Shown here piece by piece: positions 1-13,700 of a DNA stretch of 64,000 nucleotides (the first letter of the stretch is position 1; the number at the start of each line of letters is the position of its first letter). The translations under genes and the position numbers were made by a program. The stretch is from contig VZQC01013712.1 of NCBI GenBank assembly GCA_009823505.1, positions 975,363 to 1,039,362 of the forward strand. The letters are read 5' to 3'. The DNA comes from Rhizomys pruinosus. Its lineage: Eukaryota; Chordata; Mammalia; Rodentia; Spalacidae. The notes under the pieces are model-generated. The model was not told the origin of the DNA. It worked only from the letters and a program-made list of their open reading frames with translations, and ran no database searches.

Positions 1-2088
1 CAAGTAATCCTCCAACACCGTGAATTATTTTATTATAAATATGTCAAAAGACTGTAAAGAGTTTAAAATAGTGTATCTATACTTCTGTAAGCCCTTCACC
101 ACACAGGCCAACTAATCTCCTAGCTTTTCTTACTAGAAATTTCTTTTTGCTTACAGTATTCTAAACTGTCACAAATGTAATCGTTTGGATACTCCTCATT
201 TTCATGTAAGCTCTTTTGAACTTCTTTATAACTGAACTCTGTTTTCTCATCTCACCCTTCTTCCTCCAATATGCCACGATATTATCTTTCTATCCTCAAC
301 TAAACTATTTCCCATTCATACGACGCCACACTGGTTTTAATTCTCACTATAAGCCTGAAAGTGACTTCATACCCTTAATTTTTAATGAGTTCTTGAAAGT
401 AGAACAAATTTGGCTCTAATTCAAGGAAGACCTAGCAGCAGTGGTGAATTATACTATCTTAACAAAAAATACATAGACATAGTTGTAGTCTCTCTGGTTA
501 GAATTGAGGCCATAGATTACCAAACATCAGATGTCATATTTTCTTAAATTCAACTGATGAATATATTGTCCATATCCTTGAGAACTGCTTATTCTAAATG
601 CAAAGTTTCCATTTTCTACATATATTTTGATTATTAGTTATTATTCATTCAGAAGTTTGATTTCAGGATGCTTCATCTTAAAAAGTCAGTTTTAAGTGTA
701 TGTGTTTTAAAATAACATAATAATGAATTTGTTATAAATACATAAGAACTAGTCATAACCATGTTTTCCTAGATTTCAAAAAATCCATGTCAGTGAAGAG
801 TTGAAAATGAAAAGAAAAATCCCAGTATAAAAGCAATTGGAAGCCTACATTTTGTTCTGGACTAAATACTTGTTATATGATTATGGGCTATATCGTTTTA
901 AAAAATCTCAGATGAAAATTAAATTTTGAATCGCCATCTAGAAATACATTTTTATAGATAGTGTACACATTAGTTCCTGAAAATGGTAGAAAAGGTTTCT
1001 TGTCAAGTTCCCCAGCACAAGTGTGAATGCACTGTTTTTGAGTACCTACTAGTAGTGAAAGGACACATTGTGGCCAGCCAACTCAAATTGCTACCCACGT
1101 TTAATCACTGTAAATAAAGGAAGCAGAGAAGCCTATGTTATATTTTCAGAACTGGCATGCTCAATACATAACTATTAGTTTAAAAATACGACTGAACATT
1201 CTATTTGAATCAATCTAGATTTCTGTGAAAAATAAAATAGTAAAAGGTACAATTGGCCAGTTAAACACGTAAGACCCATTTCATGCACATTATTAATTTA
1301 GTAATTACACATAGCATTAAAGAACACCCAGAGCAAGTACAACTTGATAACACTTGAAAGAAAGCATTTCAGAATTGATTATTTTCATTTTGAAATCCTA
1401 TAGTTTTTACATAAATTTTTCACAGTGGAAAAAACACATCTATGAAATATCTACATATGTTATACAGGATTTTTCAAGAAAACAGCTAATTGTCCCCCTG
1501 TGAAATGAACATGTATCATTGCTAAACTTTCACACATTTTGGGGGCATAATGCATTTTTTTCAACATTTACATCTACAATCAATAGAGAAACAAGTACTT
1601 TAATAGAACTGATGGATCACAGTAAATAAAAAAGAAAAGAGATTGGAGACAGATAATCAAACATGTTAGCTAATGTTTTCTTCTACCTTTGTGTTCCACA
1701 ATTACAAGAGGGTAGGCAAAGTCTTAATTTATACACACTGTTTACATTTGTCCTTGTTTACAATTGTCCAATAAGTTAAGAACAATTTGTAAAATTTCTG
1801 AACCAATTTGGATAAGCAGTTAAGAAATTGACCCCCACAGTCATCTAGATGTTGGGTACACCAAACTGTCAATGAAATAACGTCAAAATCCACAATAAAT
1901 GCTGAAGTAAGGATAGATTCCTTACAAAGATAGATTATTCACAAGGATGTTCTCATATGGTACAGTCACAGTCACTATATGAGACAAGTTTAGTTGTCAA
2001 ATATGCTCTTTGAAGCACTCGGAATAGAGATACTTCTTCAGGAGCCTTGTACACATAGCCAAGCAGATTCACTGTATGTACAGAATAG
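1..2088. other. AT-rich sequence downstream of IL1RAPL2; nothing recognised
   Basis: No coding signature, SINE or clear L1 text was seen on either strand. It may include distal 3' UTR if a later poly(A) site is used. Confidence 0.4.
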
Positions 2089-2210
2089 TTTATTTCACAA
2101 CTACATTGTAGATGAGAATCTCTGCAATTGCTGCTCTACCACTAGTAAACTAAGAAAAATTAGTACTTCTTTTCTGAATATTTTTGTGTTACTTCAACTG
2201 CAGAAACTTG

Positions 2211-2244
<34 letters not shown>

Positions 2245-3190
2245 TATATTATCTAATTATAGGAAATAGTCTATATATATATTCTCAAATTCCAATGATG
2301 CTGAAAAGCAAGTAAGATAATGCCCACATCCTCATGTAAATCTTAGAGCAGGTCAAGAGATTGTTTGGAAAATATATTCCAATGTGAATTTATTAGAAAA
2401 CGGTAAAGTGTGTACTTTACAATTTGATTTCAAAATTTTTAAACTCTTAAAAATGAGCCATAAAGTCATAAGGCTTATTAAAAATTATTCTAGAAGCACT
2501 CAGAGCTCTGTCTGTTCATTTGCTTAAGTAAAGCACATTGTTTACCTAACTACCAGTTTGGCTACAGATGATGGTGTGCTTTGTCTAATGAAATTAAAAC
2601 TATTATTAAAAGATGTTGATTTAGTCTATAAGAGTTGTCCATTACGTTGAAGAAGTTCTAAACATTTCAATATTTTCTCAATTGATCATCTTCTACAAAT
2701 AATCTTCCAATTGGCTGTGTCAAAATTTTTCCTTTATAATTCTCCATTTTTCTGTTACTCTATAGAAGTTCCCTTTTCCCTAAAAAGTTCACTCAGAATT
2801 CTCAAATTTAATGCATCTTTAAGATTTCCTTTTAAAAACTGCTATTATATTCTGAAATGTTCATAAATATGGGGAAAGGTAGCTTACTCAATAGTTGCTG
2901 TCCATTTGGTATCCTCAAACCTACTCTAAAATGACATAATTTAAAATTTTCTTTCCTTTCAGGAAAAATCAAAACTATACATTGGAGCAAGGTGCCAAAA
3001 GACAAAAGTAAGACCTTCTTTCGCCCCACTATTCTGGAAAGGTAAACCAAATATTTAAGTACAAATGTGGTTTTTGTGCCATTTTCTTCACTTTTTCAGC
3101 ACCTCCATGTTATTAGGTGTACTTTGCTGAGTTTAGCAAAAATTCTGTGTGGTCATATAGCTTTTCAGAGGAACTGAGATTTTTTTTCCA
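2089..3190 (-). other. IL1RAPL2: Probable IL1RAPL2 3' UTR (extent uncertain)
   Basis: Sequence immediately downstream of the stop codon, with no repeat recognised apart from a CT microsatellite. Possible AATAAA poly(A) signals on the minus strand lie at 2389-2394 (about 0.8 kb after the stop) and 2089-2094 (about 1.1 kb). I cannot tell which is used, or whether the UTR extends further. Confidence 0.4.
2214..2242. repeat. (CT)n microsatellite
   Basis: About 14 CT units, uninterrupted. They fall within the probable 3' UTR, so the transcribed minus strand reads (AG)n. Confidence 0.9.
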
Positions 3191-3897
3191 CTACCAAATA
3201 TCACTGGTGAAGCTAATCTCCTTGGACGATAAAGGTAATAGGGAATTGTTCCTTGGAAATTCCTCAGTATCTTTTAGAGCATTATTAAGGGGTAGCTTTC
3301 CATTGAGTAGTGTCAGTGGCAAGTTACAGTAAGTGTGGTGGTTGCTTAAAGAAGGTAGTGGCAAGGTGGTGGTTGGCATCTCATGTTTGTATCCTCTGCA
3401 ACAGTGCCTCATTTGCATTGAATCTGAATGATGGAATTCAGGCAGCTCAGCTTGAGTTGGTGCCATAGTGGACATAGTGGACGAGGTACTGGTCATGGCA
3501 ATTGAGGGTAGAGGCTGGAGTTCTCCGAAAAGCCCTTGTTCTGCAGAGTCTAGAACATGGCAATGGGATAGCATTTCTTTTTTCTTGATGGGCATTTCAT
3601 ACACTAAATGCTTCCAAAACTTAGAATTTAATTTGCTGCTTTTGGGTCCCTTCCACTTGATCAATGATAGAAGTTTGATGCTTCGCTTTAGTGATTCCAC
3701 TTCCTGGCAATTTGCCTTCCCTTTTAATTCTGTACACTCAATCAAAATCACTTTGATTTCTCCACCGACTAACATGTTATGGAGTCTGCTTTCCAGTTCA
3801 AAAATACTCCATCCCCGTCTGAGAATATAGTCTGGAGTTAGCACAATAATAAGTCTTCTGCTTTGCTCAACACATCTTGTAAGATCTTCAACGTATG
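3191..3897 (-). CDS. IL1RAPL2: IL1RAPL2 last coding exon: second part of TIR domain, cytoplasmic tail and stop
   Basis: This exon encodes 234 residues plus stop. The acceptor is TTTGTAG before CATACG. The first two bases complete a Thr codon begun in the preceding exon. The peptide starts YVEDLTRCVEQSRRLIIVLT and continues through the second half of the TIR domain, with the box 3 Phe-Trp in SKFWKHLVYEM about 98 residues in. A Ser/Thr/Leu-rich tail of about 130 residues follows, ending KEISFTSDIW. As I recall the family, that ending separates IL1RAPL2 from IL1RAPL1, which ends differently. IL1RAPL proteins are single-pass neuronal receptors of the IL-1 receptor family; they bind presynaptic receptor tyrosine phosphatases and organise synapses, and the TIR and tail are cytoplasmic. 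The reading frame is open throughout. An in-frame 9-bp duplication (3464-3481) repeats Ser-Thr-Met. Paralogue assignment rests on remembered sequence but is consistent over all four exons. Confidence 0.95.
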
Positions 3898-6895
3898 CTA
3901 CAAATCACAGAAAGAGAAAAAGAGTAAAACAAAGAAATTGCCAGTTTTTAAAGCACTGTTTCATTCTAGTATAGCAAAGATCCATTTTATTCACAAAGTC
4001 CCTCACATTCTTTTTTCCTGTTTTTTTTTTTTTCAGAAAGCAAATTTTGGCAGCAATTAAGAAATTTAAACCAACTGCTTAAATCCTTATAGTCTTATGA
4101 TTACTTACAGTGTCCTGATGACCAACATAAACGTGAGCTTCTTCAGAGCTTAGGTGTATTCCAGAGCTATTTGTGTATTTTAATCACTTAATTCAAGGCA
4201 GGTGTCCAGCCTAGTAGTACTCCATTGGAATAGGCAATTAATTCATTGTTGGAAAGAAAATTGAAGGCTTCTAATAAAGTTATTCTATGTTGGAGTTTGT
4301 TGTTCTCCCCTTTCTCTCATTTTTATTAAGGATTTTTTATTGAAAAATACTAACTATATATGACCCCTCATTTTCAACCACTAAGCAGGGAAGCTATGTG
4401 TATTAATCACATGAGAGATTAATTGTGGTATAGAGCTGGTGAGAAATCACAGTCACCGTATTTATAAGAATACTTTCTGTCATTTGTAGGCTTAGGTCTT
4501 CATTTTTGTCTTTGAAGCTAAGAGATAGGGAAGTGGTGTGTATTTTTTGAGATAAATATGAATTAGCATCTGTTATTTGTTCCATGCAAAAAGAGTAAAG
4601 AGTCGAGTTGGATGTATGAGGTGGTGTAGAAAGTCTAGGAAGGAGGGGAAGGAGGCTATCTTACTGAAAAGACTGTGCCCTATTTCGTGTTGAAATTCAG
4701 AATGTGAGATGGCTATGTTGTGGCTTTTTTATGTAGAAGAATACTCAACTACCTCTAGATTTGTTTATCCCATGCATTAAACTTTTTGCAATCATGTTTC
4801 CCAAACTCTCATGTGCTAAAAAGGGAAACACACATATGTGTGTTGTTAACAAATGGAGAAATGGACACAGGTGCTGCACCAGAAAGCAGTCTTTACTAAG
4901 CAGAGCACAAAGCCTTCTCTAATGTCCAGCCCTCTTTAGTAGAAGTGCTTACAGAGGAATAGCAACATTTGTCACTACAAATCTGCCCAAGGTTACAGAC
5001 TGCTTCCAAGGAGTCAGATTCAGCATGTAGTGTGGGGACACCAAACAGCTCAGTAGAAGCCATTTGAAAAGAGAAACTTATTTTACAGGTCCATTTTTTT
5101 TTTTTTTACAGATGCTCTTCGTTATCCAGGGTTGTATTTCCACCACTTGGCAAGAAGAAAACTTTCACAAGCAATAATGAGAAAACTTTCTACACCCTAC
5201 TGATAAACAATCAGCAAGAAATATTTTTAAAGAGGTACACAGAATTGTCAATGTAACAATTTCTTGTTACTGGTGTTACCATTTTGATTTAATTATATTT
5301 CAGGATGTTCTCATGCAGTGACATTAGCAATATTTGAGGGGAAGAAAGGCAGCAGTGAAATCTGCTAAAACAAACCAACACAAAACAAAAACACCAAGAC
5401 CAGCAGCAATGAGGAAGTTTATCACTGTAATTGTCACTTGGAGAACTGGTGAAACAGAATGGAAGGAAAGGTAGAGAGTTTCAATAGAGTGGAAAAATAC
5501 TATCCCAATGTATCAACAGCTCTGACTCTTCATTTTCTTCCTTTCTTTCTGCTCCCAAAAAGAAAGAAGTTATGTGGAAAGCTTCATCATTAGAAGTTGG
5601 ATCTGTAAGATACAGTAAAATAAACTATCATGCATCTTTCCGATTATTCTTTTCACCTTTTCTCCAAAACAAAATAAAACAAAGCCCAAATCCAGAATCA
5701 TGTCAGTCCAAGAGAAAATGAGAGTACAGTTTTATTAGATAAATAATGGGATAATTTGTTAATTTGATAGAATTCTTTTACAAATAATTTACCAAGAGGT
5801 AATTTTTACTAATACCCTTCTTTCACTATTTACAGCCCATAATTTGACTTTTAAATGAAGAATTGTACAAACCTTATCAGCCATTATAGAAAATATACCT
5901 CCAGACCAACACTATTTTTATGTTAAGATATATTGCAAATATACTTTTAAGCTTTACTTTTGGTAACAAAAGTCATATCTACACATCTCTGTTTAAAGAA
6001 AAATTACAACTCAAGTTCATGAAGTAAAAAACAAGTTATGTGTATATGTACCAATTAATTTAGTTGAGCTATCATGGACATTGGTGTTGCTAGCCTCTTT
6101 CTGAGATGCATAGGAGAAGAGTGTAAAATATCTTTCCCATTAGTGGAGTTCTTCCAGTTCACTCATCTATCATATTTTTTTTTCCTTTTTCAACTAAGTA
6201 AAATGTGATACTGGGGTTTCAGAGCATTCTTAGGGGCTTATTACCTAGAATTTACATTTGCCCACAGGAAAAAAATATTCAGACAGATGCTTCTATGCAC
6301 AGCTACACAAGGTATGGGTGTTGAAGGAACCTTAGAGAGAGGGAGTGGTCCCTGTCTTCTGACTACTACACTGGCTGTGCTTATCCTGGCAAAGCCTAGT
6401 GGAGAGTTGAGGCAAGCATCCAGATAATTCCGTCTGAAAACCTGCTGTGGCAGAAAAAAAAGTGCAGAATTATCCTGGTTTGCCCTATATATACATTAAT
6501 CATATGCACTGAAGTTAGTCAGTACATCAAAATTTTTCCCTGGGTAGACAGCCCAAGTATCCCAAAGAAAACACAAGCCGTTTGCTTGGGCCTTGTGTTT
6601 TGTGTTCCACTTCACTTGGTGAAAAACCAAGTGGAAGTTTTCAGATGTGAAGCCCACATTTCACTTCTTGGGATGGTGATCAGTGGCTGGGCAGCAACCT
6701 CAATGTTTGAAAGCAGCTGGGGAGGTGCCTCTAAGAGCTGCCTGGCTCTGTGGAAAAGAAGGAGAGACTGTGCTCTTGCTCTCAAAATTCTGGCTCACTC
6801 TCTGTTTTCCTCTCTGCTTTTCTCCCTTTTTCTCTCCTTTCTCTACCTCTTACTCTCTTCTATTTTTCTTTTCTGTTCTTCCCATCTTTTCTTTT
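3898..6895. other. IL1RAPL2 intron, 3' part; nothing recognised
   Basis: AT-rich intron with short homopolymer tracts (T runs near 4021 and 5095). No SINE, coding exon or RNA gene was recognised. A pyrimidine-rich stretch lies at 6785-6900. Confidence 0.4.
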
Positions 6896-6910
6896 GACTT
6901 CCTGGTTTCT

Positions 6911-7126
6911 GATTTCCTTCCCTTTTTATGTGTATGAGTGTTATGCCTTCATATGTGTAAGTGCAGCCATGTCAAGCAGGGCCCATGGAGGACAGAAGAG
7001 GGTGTAAGCTTCAGTGGAACTGGAGTTACAGACAGTTGGTAGCTGTCTTGTGGGTGCTGGGATTTGAACCCAGGTCCTCTAAAGAGTCCCAGTGTTCTTA
7101 ACTACTGAGGGATCTATCCCACCCCA
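6911..7126 (-). mobile_element. B2/B3-superfamily SINE
   Basis: Minus-strand copy: the tail is at the left and the tRNA-like head (gggatctatccc region) at the right. A perfect 15-bp TSD, gacttcctggtttct, lies at 6896-6910 and 7127-7141. It is a diverged copy with a single, not duplicated, 'actccagttccag' segment. Confidence 0.88.
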
Positions 7127-7141
7127 GACTTCCTGGTTTCT

Positions 7142-8263
7142 TTCTTCCTCTTTCTTTTTTTCACTTATTCTTTTTCCCTTCCTTTTTGTCCTGCTCCCTT
7201 CCCACTTCTTAATCCTTTCTCTTTTCCCTTGGTAGGGAGCTGTTATTTGCTCTTTGGATGAAATAAGTTCTTAAGGTCATTTGTCCTCTTCGTGGGGCTG
7301 CATATTAGTATCTAGTGACTGTGATTTGAAGCGTGATCCATCAGAGCCAATGTCCTGTTTTTGATGTGGCCCATGGACAACAAATGACTTTTTTTGACTT
7401 TTAAAGAGTTAATGATTTTAAAAGATGATGAATATGATGCAAAGAACAACAGATGTGATCCACAAATCTTAAAATATCTACTATCTGGACCTTTCACAGA
7501 GATTTACCACCCCTGAATTAGAGACCAGTCAGGGTGGTTAGGCTTGGAACAGTTCCAAATAAACTAAGCAGAAACAGGTATCAAGTTAAGACATTGCTAG
7601 TCCAAAGCACAGTCTCAGACAGGCGGTTCAGGCAGTTGGGTTTGTAGTGGTAGGCTGTGGTTTTGTGGGAGACATTTTAGAAACCTTCAGAAAACGTTCT
7701 AAAAAGCTTGTTACCACAAAGAGATAATAAAGAAACATTTTTTTAAATCCCTAATTTCTCAGCACATATGAGTACTCAGTGCATCTTGCCCTGACTTGTT
7801 CAGGCAAATTTAGCATCAGAATACCAAGAATCGCTTTAAAAATTCTGTTTTTGTTATGTAAAAATTGAAGGTCAAAAACACATGTCTTTGCAAATTTTTG
7901 TTTGCAGTAACTTCTGATGATGGAGAAGACTATAGGGGGCTGTCTAATAATTCCCAGTTTCTATAGAAAAGTCTGTGATACTACAGCAGAATGTCAGGCA
8001 TTAAATGAATCCAATAAAGTTCAATTAACCTATTCATGATCTTCACAATTAGGAAAAGAAACATTGTGAATGCAATTTTGATAGAGGTGCCTAATTTTGC
8101 ATAAGACAAATTTTCATATTGTAAGTGCTAATGCAATTTCTTTTTATTTTGGTCTTGGCCAGAGGTTGACAGTTTTCTAAACGTTTTCAAATAAAATGTC
8201 TTGTCACTAGACCCTCTTTTGCCTGTGTCTATGCTGGTTGCATCAGTATTGATTGAAATCAAT
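7142..8263. other. Intron sequence; nothing recognised
   Basis: It begins pyrimidine-rich (to about 7230) and then becomes ordinary AT-rich intron. No gene or named repeat was seen. Confidence 0.35.
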
Positions 8264-8277
8264 GAAAGTGAATATTA

Positions 8278-8507
8278 GGGGCTAGAGAGATAGCCTAGCG
8301 GTTAACAGCACCGACTGCCCTTGTAGAGGACCTGGGTTCGATCCCCAGCACCCACATGGCGGCTAAGAACCGTCTGTAACTCCAATTCCAGGAGAACTCC
8401 AGTTCCAGGGGAATCCGAGACCCTCTTATGACCTCCGCGGCATTGCACGACACGTTTTTGTATGTGTACATTCATACACATACAAAAATAAATAAAATTT
8501 AAAAAAA
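8278..8507 (+). mobile_element. B2/B3-superfamily SINE, duplicated-core subfamily
   Basis: Starts ggggctagagagatagccta, has B-box text ggttcgatcc, a 17-bp tandem repeat of aactcca(a/g)ttccagg, and an A-rich tail with aataaa. A perfect 14-bp TSD, gaaagtgaatatta, lies at 8264-8277 and 8508-8521. Confidence 0.95.
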
Positions 8508-8752
8508 GAAAGTGAATATTAAACCCTTTTTAAATTTAAGGTGCATTTGATTTTAAAATGTCTTTCAGGGGGAGTTGTCTAAAAGAAAATTTCAGCTCAT
8601 TTAGATCTAGGGGATTAGATTAATGAAAAAGTAACTTGAAATTCAGCCATGCTTGTTAATAAAGCAAAAGGGCAAAATCATCAAAATACAGGTAAAATAG
8701 AAACAAAGAATGGCAGTCCCAAGAAATGATATATATCTCCCTCTACAAGCAA

Positions 8753-8800
<48 letters not shown>

Positions 8801-8809
8801 CATCCATCC

Positions 8810-8847
<38 letters not shown>

Positions 8848-8896
8848 GTATCTAGAGATAGAAATAGAGATAGAGATAGAGATAGATATAGATATC
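8753..8896. repeat. Compound (TATC)n / (GATA)n microsatellite
   Basis: A TATC array with a short CATC interruption (about 8800-8811) switches at about 8850 to AGAGATA/GATA units. The two halves are partly inverted complements. It lies within an intron. Confidence 0.92.
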
Positions 8897-9704
8897 AGTA
8901 GTCTTGCATTCTAAGCTTCTGGCTTTGCTACACTTGTAGAGAGGACAGGAGAGAAAACATTCATGGATTCCTCTGTGGTTTACTTGCTGGCTTCTGACCA
9001 TTGCTTTTGCAACTTAATTAGCTCAATTATTTTCATACTTGCACTTATTCAGAGCTATTATCAACTGATTTCAAGGTTATTATCAACTTGTTCCCTATAA
9101 ATTACTTTTATCAGTACTTGCACTATTACTTCAGGGTTATTATCAGAGCATGTGACATATTTTTTTTAATTAAAAGTCAAATATGTAGGATATAAATATG
9201 GTATAATTTACTTTGCCAAATTCAAATGATAGTACTTCGATGTTTAAACTCATAAATATATAAATATATTAATTATAAAAGAACATCATTAGTATGAGAC
9301 GCGATGAATCAAATTGTATAATACTCCACTATCTTTTGGCAAACATTGGCTAAGTCATAAGCCTTAAAAGTGATTTTTTAAAAATATAGTTAAATACATG
9401 AAGACTTAAGTTAAAAAGCTACATATGATTCCCGTACAGCAAGAACAATGTATTTTCACTACTATGTATTTGTGGAAAAATTATTAGGGCCTTGGCATAC
9501 CAAGATGCTTATAGTGACTTACATTTTATTATATTCTCAGGTGAAAATATTATTTGGATATTAGATGATGATGGACAAGTACTAAAAACTGGAGGAGCTA
9601 CAGAGGTTGACTATGTGTTGCCTAAAGTGAAAGTTTTGGTGTTTTGATTTTGTTTATGGCCCTATGTAGGATTCTGTTATCTGCTGCAGAGATTGAAGCT
9701 CCAT

Positions 9705-9711
9705 TATATAT

Positions 9712-9754
<43 letters not shown>

Positions 9755-9958
9755 TTTTATGCGTATGAATGTTCTGTCTGCATGTAGGTTTGTGCACCCG
9801 TGTCGTGCAATGCCGCGGAGGTCAGAAGAGGGTGTCGGATTCCTCTGGAACTGGAGTTAAAGACGGTTCTCAGCTGCCATGTGGGTGCTGGGGATCGAAC
9901 CCGGGTCCTCTGCAAGAGCAGTCGGTGCTCTTAACCGCTAGGCCATCTCTCCAGCCTC
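9705..9958 (-). mobile_element. B2/B3-superfamily SINE with expanded (TTTA)n tail
   Basis: The minus-strand SINE head ends at ggccatctctccagcc. At the left, its 3' tail has grown into about 50 bp of TTTA repeats (about 9707-9757). A 10-bp TSD, gaagctccat, lies at 9695-9704 and 9959-9968. Confidence 0.93.
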
Positions 9959-9968
9959 GAAGCTCCAT

Positions 9969-10737
9969 AATTTTTATTTAGCCAGGTGTATATGCATGTG
10001 GGGGCATTTCCTGGGTCTGATATGTGTTCTAGAAGGACCTTCCCTTTCCCTAACTCCCTCAAATCCTTAGTGTGATATTTAACAAACAGCATGAGTTTTG
10101 GACTTGAGTTAACTAGTGTAAGCATTCTACCAAAGTTTATCAATAGTTAACTTGGACTTGTTGAGATTGTGTGTTTCCATGGAAATTTTTGTTCTTCCCA
10201 AGTGATTTTTGAGGCCTTGTTTCTGGTAGTGAGTTCTTAATATTTGCTTTTGCATTTGACCTATTGGTGGATAAGGAGGCATGAGGAACGAGAAGAATCC
10301 ACCCCAGAATGTTGTCCCTATTCTGATCTCTTTCACCTCTTCACAGAGAGGAAAGTTAAGTAACAATACACATTTAGAGTACAATCAACGAAGGTGAAAA
10401 TGGAATCTAAATGAAACACTCCAAAATGCCATATCTGACTTCTATTTTGCAAGCCCTAAAAACGTGTATATGTAACTAATTTTTACTCATACAACTTTAT
10501 AGAACAGGGAACAAAGCTATTGTTACTCATGGAGCCATTTCTGTTTTTCCAGCAGTGCTTAAATCATTGTACTTCCTTTTTACTTTGTTTTAATGCCTAG
10601 ATTTGACCTCCAGATTCCCTGATTGAAATTGTACACAATGGATCCTAACTGCTACCTAATAACGTTGATGAGAAAACTAATCCCTTAACCTTAGTACATT
10701 TTTGAGAATACTGAAATATAATTTCCTTTTGTGTACA

Positions 10738-10769
<32 letters not shown>

Positions 10770-13700
10770 TTTCTGACATGAAGGAAATTGTCAAAACATC
10801 GAATTTTACTCTACATGAGTAAATTTTACACAATGTGTTAAATTTCCTTGGTTGTACATGTCATTTCTGCTTCACACTTTTTAGGTCACAGACATTAGGT
10901 TGCCTAGAAAAGGATTTTATTGCTCCTCAAGGACAAGTTCCTTGAAAGGTGGCCAATCTGTTCAGCTATTAGAGGAAATATTGGCAAGGAATACTTAGAG
11001 ATCCATGTACAAAATGTTTTTTGCATGCTTCACTTCAGAAGTGACTAGGGATCATCTGACACCAGATGTATTCTCCAGTCATTTGTCATTTCATTGTCAG
11101 CACAATCAAATGGCTAGCCCTAAGCGGTAAAAGACTAAAGATTAGACTAGTGAGCAAACTCTACCAAATGCAAGAATGCATCAGATCTGATAGTTTTCTT
11201 CCTTGAAATTAGTGAGAGTCCCAGAATTATTGAGTGAGAGAAACTCATGGAAATTTGAGCATGAAAACAAGTAGAAACACAATTTGATTCTTGAGGCCAA
11301 ATTTAAATATACGATTTCAATGGACACTGTTTGTTAGCCACATACATGATAATGTTAACTGACTAGTGTCTTTCCTTGGTGTAATCTTGGAGTAATAACT
11401 CATGTAAAAATACCCCAAATCTTCCTATAAATAGAAGGAGAAACTGAGGTAAAAGCCTTTGAAGGATGTTTTGTTCTTCAAGTGCAATTAGACAGAAATA
11501 GTTTTGCCCAAGATTCTGTCAGAATTGGCTTAAATTATAATTGTTAATAAATATTGTCCATAAACTTTAAGTGATTTCTGTTAAAGGTAAACAAAGGCTA
11601 CAGGATTTTTTCCTTCCCTTAGTCTTAGAATTTAGTTTTCTTGCTCTGATAAATGGGCTTCAGCCCGATTCCATAAACCTTTTATAATTTTATGTTTCTT
11701 AATCTCTACAGAAACACTGAGATAAGATGGATCCAAGAGGCGAAATGTTGTTCATCCAAAAATGTCCTCAATTTTAGGATTTCACTTGCACAGCTGGTTT
11801 TTGTTGGTCACATGTCAGCTTCAGAGCACATCTGTTCATTCCTCAAGGATCCACTAGGCCCCATGAACACAATGTGCTCTGTGTAGAGTACTTTACACCA
11901 CGAAACTGAGCAGCTGCAGGGGTGAGAAAATCTCTACTTCTCAAGTTTGTGTCTCTAGGCAGTTTGAGCAGGGTGTTTTCTATCTGGCTTTCTTTTGGTT
12001 GCTTGTCATTTCTGACATACAGATGCTCGTTGGCAGTAAGGTTGCTTTTACTGTTCTCAGGGACAGATGTTTCTAGTCTGGGAAGAAATAGACCAAACTT
12101 TTACTGGAAAGTAGAAATTCTTGCCACATTAGGCACCCAACCTGAGAAAACATAAAGAAGATCCTGGTCACAGGCTCAGGAATGGAAAGGTATTCACTGC
12201 CAGGAAAATAATTTCAAGGACCGAAGACGTAGTTTTAGCATTTAGGAAAAAAAAAATTGTGTCAACATTCCCATCTCTTTGGGTCATAAAAGCCAAACAA
12301 CAACATTTTCCCATTAGGTGTGTGGAAAAAGTATAGACAATTCAAGATCATTTGGGAAGACAACATCTTTGTATCTAAGCATTCTGAGAACTCCTCCTGG
12401 AGAGAGGAGAAAGAAGAAGAGTGAGAAAAGAAAGATGAGATTTATATACTTTTGAAACTCTGTGTGCGTTGCAAAGGTTTATAAGTTGACAAGGCTGAGT
12501 TGGCATACCTTGAGAAGGACACAGGAATAACTGAAGATACATGAAAAGGAAGGACATTAAGCATAAATGGGTTTCTGTGATACACTCTGTTAATTTGATT
12601 CATAGAAAGTTATTGTCGTAGATCAAGAATGATCTTATGAAGTTTGCTTTTATAGTCCTCAGAGGTCTCTTTGGTCATTTTGGAGGAAGGAGTAGTCTTA
12701 GGTCAATATGTGTTAAATGAGATGTGAGGGACAAAAACAGCTTATAATCTTGTAAGTAGGATTTTCCCTCCACAGGAATGTGTCTATATTTATATAGCAT
12801 AACCTGTTAAATCTGTACCAATGGCTGCAAATTCAGACCACAGAAGCTTCTTTAATAACGTACATACACCAAGTCCAAAATGTTCTACTCTGTCATTCAT
12901 GTGTAAATCAAGTATATTATTCATATACTTCATGGACTTCCTGAATGTGTGCTAAAAATGCCAAGGAAAAACTCATTAATTGTGACATGGTGACTGCTCA
13001 GCTAGCAGTGAAATGTTGATGGAAAAGAAAAATTGTCAAAGGGCCTTTTTAAGAACTTCAGCAGGTTACACTCACAAGTCGGAATTTAGAGAACATGAAT
13101 TTCCTAGTTCAGGAAGGAAGGATTAAAAGCAAACACCCTCCAGTAGTTGCATCTAAAAATTGCATAGTTTTCCCAAATGGCTGATTGTGAAAGAAATATT
13201 CCTGTGTGCCATCTAGTACCCAGAATCAAGCCCTTGCTTGTTCTGATGTTGGTGTAATTTAAAAAAAAAACATGAAAATGATCATCTGTAGACTATCAAA
13301 TCTCTGCCCATCCTGATGACATCATCTTGGGGTTTTATGTTGAATTTTTAAATTAATAATAATGATTACTAGAACTAAAAGAGACTCCTAAGTGAGCCAC
13401 CAGTCTGTTGAAAACAGAACTTGGACAGACCCAAGAGTTTGATGTGATACCTCAGAGAAAACATGGATCTTCCTATCTCTCTCTCTCCCCTCCCCTCCAA
13501 AGCCCAGGGACTCTCATGGAAGTGGTTGGTGTGTCAGATTGTAAGGGCCAAAGAGGGGTGAATTGTGAGATCACAGCAAAAACCGACTGGACTTTTATTT
13601 AATCAACATATTTGTATATGTAAACCTCTCCAACTAGACATGGGGACCCTGGGTTGTACAAAAATTGGACTCAGATGCTTACTAATTGGGTTTACATGGA

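Noticed and set aside
3468..3830. 120-residue open frame on the plus strand opposite the last IL1RAPL2 exon
   Set aside because: It is the antisense shadow of a conserved coding exon, with no homology of its own that I recognise.
8710..8914. Open frames rich in Ser-Ile-Tyr-Leu and Arg-Asp
   Set aside because: They are translations of the TATC/GATA microsatellite, not genes.
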